Shown one piece after another: positions 6,326 to 9,389 of a DNA stretch of 9,389 nucleotides; positions within the stretch are counted from its first letter, which is position 1, and the number at the start of each line of letters is the position of its first letter. Under the pieces are notes generated by a model that made no database searches, had not been told where the DNA came from, and saw only the letters and a list, made by a program, of their open reading frames with translations. The position numbers and the translations under genes are program-made. This DNA comes from JTS-RE37 sp041743425 (GTDB taxonomy: Bacteria > Bacteroidota > Bacteroidia > Flavobacteriales > Flavobacteriaceae): assembly GCA_041743425.1 (NCBI GenBank), contig JBGTMS010000035.1, positions 1 through 9,389 of the forward strand, in the 5' to 3' direction.

Positions 6326-7662
6326 AAATAGGCATAGTGGGTGGTGGTTTTATGGGCCTCGCCCTGGCGCATAAAATCTCAAAGACGAATGCCACTGTCA
6401 AGGTATTTGAACGTGATTCCCAGCCAGGAGGATTATCTACGTACCATAATTATGGTTCCTTCATCTGGGACAAATTTTATCATGTCATCTTGCCAACAGA
6501 CAATTACCTTATAGGATTGATTGAGGAATTGGGTCTTGGAGAAAGTTTGTGTTGGAGGCGGTCTTTTACCGGTTACTATGTGAAGAATGAGTTTTATTCT
6601 ATAAGCAGTTCAAAAGAATTTTTGCTCTTTCCACCACTGGGAATCTTCGATAAAATGATGTTGGGATATACCATTTTTTATGGATCGAGGATAAAAAATT
6701 GGAAAAAACTTGAACAAATATCCGTCAAGGATTGGCTCATAAGGGTGGGAGGTAAACGGACTTATGACAACTTTTGGTCTCCGCTCCTAATGGCCAAGTT
6801 AGGTGAAAATCATAAGAAAGTCTCTGCCGTGTTCATTTGGACATACATAAAAAGATTGTTTCAGGCACGTAGTTCCGCTGCCCAGAAAGAGCATATGGGT
6901 TATGTGGCGGGCGGGTATAAAACTGTCTTTGACAGATTGACCAAATTACTGATCAAAACGGAATCAGAAGTTATTCTAAACAGTTCTGTAAAAAATATTT
7001 GCGCCAGCCCATCAGGTGGGATAAGCCTTAGTTACGATGATAAAATAGAACATTTTGACAAGGTGATATTTACGGCACCATTGAATATATTGGAAAAGGT
7101 AACTTCGTCTGATCTTTACGAAATATCCGGAAATATGCAACCCGTTGAATACCTTGGGGTTATTTGTCTTATCCTGATTACAAAAAAACCTTTAACTCCC
7201 TATTATGTGTTGAATATTGCTGACAAAGAGATACCATTTACTGGTGTAATTGGCATGAGCACTCTGGTGGATTTAGATCAGACTTCAGGGAATCACCTGA
7301 CTTATTTTCCTAAATATGTCGCTTCCGATCACCCGTTTTGGAATAAGTCCGATGAAGAATTACAAAGCATTTTGTTAAGCGGGGTTCAACGTCTTTACCC
7401 GACATTTGATAAATCCGATATGCGATCAGCTCATGTTCATAAGGCGTTAAAAGTACAACCTCTTCAAGTATTAAATTATTCAAATATCATTCCCACGATT
7501 CAAACAAAACATCCGGACTTCTATGTTCTTAATACTTCCCAATTCGTAAATGAAACACTGAATAATAATTCTGTGGTGAAGCATATCGATCATTTTATGA
7601 CCAACTTCAATAAAGAGTTGCAAACGACCACCACCAAGAATTCTCACCAACATCATGAATAA
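6322..7662 (+). CDS. FAD-dependent oxidoreductase (PRK07233 / amine oxidase-like)
   Basis: The 446-residue protein begins with the FAD-binding fold: GIVGGGFMG at 4-12 (GxGxxG), the acidic E30 ending strand 2, and PGGLS at 35-39. FYHVILPTD at 52-60, TGYYV at 83-87, YVAGGYKTVFDRL at 194-206 and YFPKYVASDHPFW at 328-340 match the layout of PRK07233-type proteins, NAD(P)/FAD-dependent oxidoreductases related to protoporphyrinogen oxidase, phytoene desaturase and UDP-galactopyranose mutase. The family is often found among polysaccharide genes, but its reaction is not established as far as I know. The C-terminal FAD-capping stretch is seen near residues 401-424 (YVLNTSQFVN, then NNNSVVKHID). The tail after 434 is polar and low-complexity. 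The gene overlaps the epimerase by 4 bases and the deacetylase by 8, so the three are translationally linked and probably act on one glycan. Confidence 0.9.
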   Translation: MKIGIVGGGFMGLALAHKISKTNATVKVFERDSQPGGLSTYHNYGSFIWDKFYHVILPTDNYLIGLIEELGLGESLCWRRSFTGYYVKNEFYSISSSKEFLLFPPLGIFDKMMLGYTIFYGSRIKNWKKLEQISVKDWLIRVGGKRTYDNFWSPLLMAKLGENHKKVSAVFIWTYIKRLFQARSSAAQKEHMGYVAGGYKTVFDRLTKLLIKTESEVILNSSVKNICASPSGGISLSYDDKIEHFDKVIFTAPLNILEKVTSSDLYEISGNMQPVEYLGVICLILITKKPLTPYYVLNIADKEIPFTGVIGMSTLVDLDQTSGNHLTYFPKYVASDHPFWNKSDEELQSILLSGVQRLYPTFDKSDMRSAHVHKALKVQPLQVLNYSNIIPTIQTKHPDFYVLNTSQFVNETLNNNSVVKHIDHFMTNFNKELQTTTTKNSHQHHE

Positions 7663-8614
7663 CCGGATCGCAAGCCTCTCATTGGATCTCGACAATCAAT
7701 GGTCCTATATGAAGATCCATGGTGAAGAAGGATGGGAAAAATTTCCCTCCTATCTTGACATTTTCGTGCCTTATGTCCTGGATGTATTAAAAGAGCTAAA
7801 TCTAAAAATTACTTTTTTTATCGTTGGTCAGGATGCAGCATTCGAACAAAATCATATGGTCTTAAGGCGGATCGTTGCTGAAGGCCATGAAGTAGCCAAT
7901 CATTCCTTTAAACACGAAACCTGGCTGCATTTATATACAAAGCAAGAAATCAGTGATGAAATTGATAAAGCACATGATTGTATCAAGAAGGTAACAGGTC
8001 AGGAACCAAAAGGGTTTCGGGGTCCTGGCTTTAGTTGGAGTAAAACACTATTGGAGGTTTTGGCAGAAAAAAAATATCTCTATGATGCTTCTACTTTACC
8101 TACGGTGATTGGACCGCTGGCCAGATTATATTATTTCAAAACTTCAAAATTAAGTAAGCAGGAAAGAAAGGACAGAAAGGAAATCTTTGGTAAATTCTCC
8201 GATGGCTTCAGAAAAATGAAACCTTATTTCTGGAAATTAAGTAATGGTAACAGATTGCTGGAAATTCCTGTAACGACCATGCCCATCTTCAGAATACCGT
8301 TTCATTTAAGTTATCTTTTATACCTGAGTAACTTCTCTATCCATCTGATGCATTTTTACCTGAATTGTGCCATTTACCTGTGTCGCTTGACTAAAACCCA
8401 ACCCAGCTTTTTATTACATCCCCTGGATTTAATTGGGGGTGATCAGATCTCAAGTCTGGCGTTCTTCCCCGGGATGAATATCTCCAGCGAAAGAAAAATT
8501 TACATATTTAAAAGAGTCATGAGAGTAATGGGTAGACATTTCAAAATGGTTACCATGAATGATCATGCAAATTCAATTCTAGAAAGTCCTGGTTTAATTA
8601 TAACAAGTAGATGA
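7655..8614 (+). CDS. Polysaccharide deacetylase (NodB/CE4 family)
   Basis: The 319-residue protein has a NodB-type deacetylase fold, which removes N- or O-acetyl groups from sugars using a divalent metal. Motif 1 is a variant, SLDLDNQW, with D11 and D13 in place of the usual TFDD. It is followed by ITFFIVGQ (52-59). Motif 2 is NHSFKH with metal ligands H83 and H87. Motif 3 is FRGPGFSWS with R122 and P124. LLHPLDL at 253-259 supplies the late catalytic His, H255. A basic insert lies at about 162-192, and a hydrophobic stretch at 215-243 belongs to a longer C-terminal half that recurs in this subgroup. No signal peptide is visible, so it probably acts in the cytoplasm on a lipid-linked or nucleotide-linked sugar. 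It starts inside the last 8 bases of the FAD gene (ATGAATAA), and its own TGA overlaps another ATG at 8611. Confidence 0.92.
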   Translation: MNNRIASLSLDLDNQWSYMKIHGEEGWEKFPSYLDIFVPYVLDVLKELNLKITFFIVGQDAAFEQNHMVLRRIVAEGHEVANHSFKHETWLHLYTKQEISDEIDKAHDCIKKVTGQEPKGFRGPGFSWSKTLLEVLAEKKYLYDASTLPTVIGPLARLYYFKTSKLSKQERKDRKEIFGKFSDGFRKMKPYFWKLSNGNRLLEIPVTTMPIFRIPFHLSYLLYLSNFSIHLMHFYLNCAIYLCRLTKTQPSFLLHPLDLIGGDQISSLAFFPGMNISSERKIYIFKRVMRVMGRHFKMVTMNDHANSILESPGLIITSR

Positions 8615-8960
8615 AAGCGATAATATCATAAGGGGAGCCTGGCCTTCCGATAATAATCGATCAATATATGATGCTGATTGAAATGCGTAATAGAGATTTT
8701 AAAGATCAGTTTGGACTATTCAAGGGTATATTTTGTATAAGTATTGGCCCTGAAGGATAAAAATTGATCCGCTGTAATAGATCAGGGTAGCTTATGAAAG
8801 CTTTGACCTCTATACAGCTGAGCTAATTCAAAAAGTAGGTCTGGAATTCCTAAATTATAAAATTGATTCTGAGGAATCTGCATGTCTAAAGTTTGAAATA
8901 GTGAAAATACGGCGATTGATTAATATTGAAAAAACTTGCATCCGTGCTTGCAGAAAGTAA
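8611..8960 (+). pseudogene. Decayed gene remnant behind the deacetylase
   Basis: An ATG at 8611 overlaps the deacetylase stop (ATGA), the same coupling used earlier in the operon, but its frame (MKAIIS) hits TAA at 8629-8631. The same frame then stays open for 42 codons to 8757, with protein-like sequence (DFKDQFGLFKGIFCISIGPEG, split here only by the stop that follows). A second frame is open for 59 codons from 8781 to 8957, beginning IRVAYESFDLYTAELIQKVG. Joining these needs at least one frameshift and removal of several stops, so the gene would be long dead. The FDLYTAEL part faintly recalls the YDSHELYTEVPEL region of family 4 glycosyltransferases, too weak to name. The call rests on overlap geometry and the two open stretches; random AT-rich sequence is possible. 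Confidence 0.35.
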
Positions 8961-9188
8961 CTAGATAATTTTAAATAAGTTCAGAGGTATCAGAATTAAA
9001 GACCGTTCCTTGTGCTATTGACTAATTTTTAAACCATACTTCCAAATATTCAGGAATTATGGCGTTTAGAATACCTAATTATCAATTGTTCAGGTATTCT
9101 TAAAAAATTTTCATTATTCCCCCCAATGCACAAAGCACAATTTTTAAATTAATGACCACATTGTCTAAGCCTTAGAAAAAGTGATATT
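8961..9188. other. AT-rich spacer before the glycosyltransferase
   Basis: No open frame of note is seen in any direction. The stretch is very AT-rich and contains an inverted repeat (9068-9100). Together with the remnant before it, the gene-free gap in the plus-strand cassette is 574 bases, so the glycosyltransferase may have its own promoter here. Confidence 0.4.
9068..9100. promoter_or_regulatory. Inverted repeat AGAATACCT-N15-AGGTATTCT upstream of glycosyltransferase
   Basis: Two perfect 9-bp arms are separated by 15 bases, 88 bases before the ATG at 9189. Only a short TTTT lies ten bases behind, so it is a poor intrinsic terminator. An operator or a leader hairpin is likelier. A CAATTG palindrome lies inside the loop at 9083-9088. 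Confidence 0.45.
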
Positions 9189-9389
9189 ATGAAAATCGTC
9201 CATCAACCTCTTGTATCTATTGTTATTCCAGCCTATAATGAGGCGGGCGTATTGACCCGGAGTCTCCATATTTTAACGGACTATATGATCACGCTCGAAT
9301 GGAAATTTAAGTGGGAGATCGTCATAGTTAACGATGGTAGCAAGGATGAAACGGGAGCCTTGGCAGAAATATTTGCAAAATCCCACAAT
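9189..9389 (+). CDS. Family 2 glycosyltransferase, N-terminal part (3' end outside window)
   Basis: The first 67 residues are present and the frame runs off the window without a stop. VSIVIPAYNEAGVL (9-22) is the opening strand and nucleotide-binding loop of GT-A fold family 2 enzymes, and IVIVNDGSKDETG (44-56) is the second nucleotide-binding motif with D49. The wording is close to the polyprenyl-phosphate (DPM1/ALG5-like) sugar transferase branch, which moves a sugar from a nucleotide donor to a lipid phosphate, but the acceptor cannot be judged from this part. The ATG at 9189 is preceded by an A-rich stretch (AGAAAAAG). It is on the same strand as the epimerase-FAD-deacetylase operon but 574 bases after it, probably in the same glycan locus with a separate promoter. 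Confidence 0.92.
   Translation, partial: MKIVHQPLVSIVIPAYNEAGVLTRSLHILTDYMITLEWKFKWEIVIVNDGSKDETGALAEIFAKSHN

Noticed and set aside
7480..7695. 71-codon minus-strand frame across the flavoprotein and deacetylase junction
   Set aside because: It lies antisense to two well-supported overlapping genes and has no recognisable content.

Overview
The window looks like a chromosomal stretch of a member of the Bacteroidota (Flavobacteriia- or Cytophagia-like). This is inferred from AT-rich sequence, A-rich rather than Shine-Dalgarno upstream regions for most genes, an ECF sigma factor paired with a small membrane protein, and a secreted DUF1593/Sde182-type protein of a kind common in that phylum. 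I see no rRNA, tRNA, CRISPR array, transposase or phage gene.

Left part (1-3587): the 3' end of a short-chain dehydrogenase/reductase (2-295, +) converges on a minus-strand two-gene operon made of an ECF sigma-70 factor (1469-972) and a four-helix membrane protein (963-340) 8 bases after it. A 319-base divergent region with a perfect inverted repeat separates this operon from a secreted 503-residue nucleoside-hydrolase-like protein (1789-3300, +).

Middle part (3588-5317): an unrecognised six-helix membrane protein (4295-3588, -) is preceded by a 17-codon open frame with a good ribosome binding site that overlaps its start. Next come an AT-rich stretch with a doubtful small minus-strand frame and a broken lipoprotein gene (4618-5117, +). 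Its frame is lost at a 5-base tandem duplication (CTGGA twice, 4831-4840) and broken again by an in-frame stop.

Right part (5318-9389): a tightly packed plus-strand glycan cassette. An NDP-sugar epimerase/dehydratase-like SDR overlaps a PRK07233-type FAD-dependent oxidoreductase by 4 bases, and that gene overlaps a NodB/CE4 polysaccharide deacetylase by 8 bases. The deacetylase stop overlaps an ATG in an ATGA arrangement, but the frame behind it is destroyed (8611-8960), which I read as a decayed fourth gene. After an AT-rich spacer with a 9-bp inverted repeat, a family 2 glycosyltransferase begins (9189) and runs off the window. Together these genes suggest assembly and modification of a surface polysaccharide or glycolipid: sugar-nucleotide conversion, flavin-dependent modification, N-deacetylation, and glycosyl transfer. 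The exact product cannot be read from the sequence.
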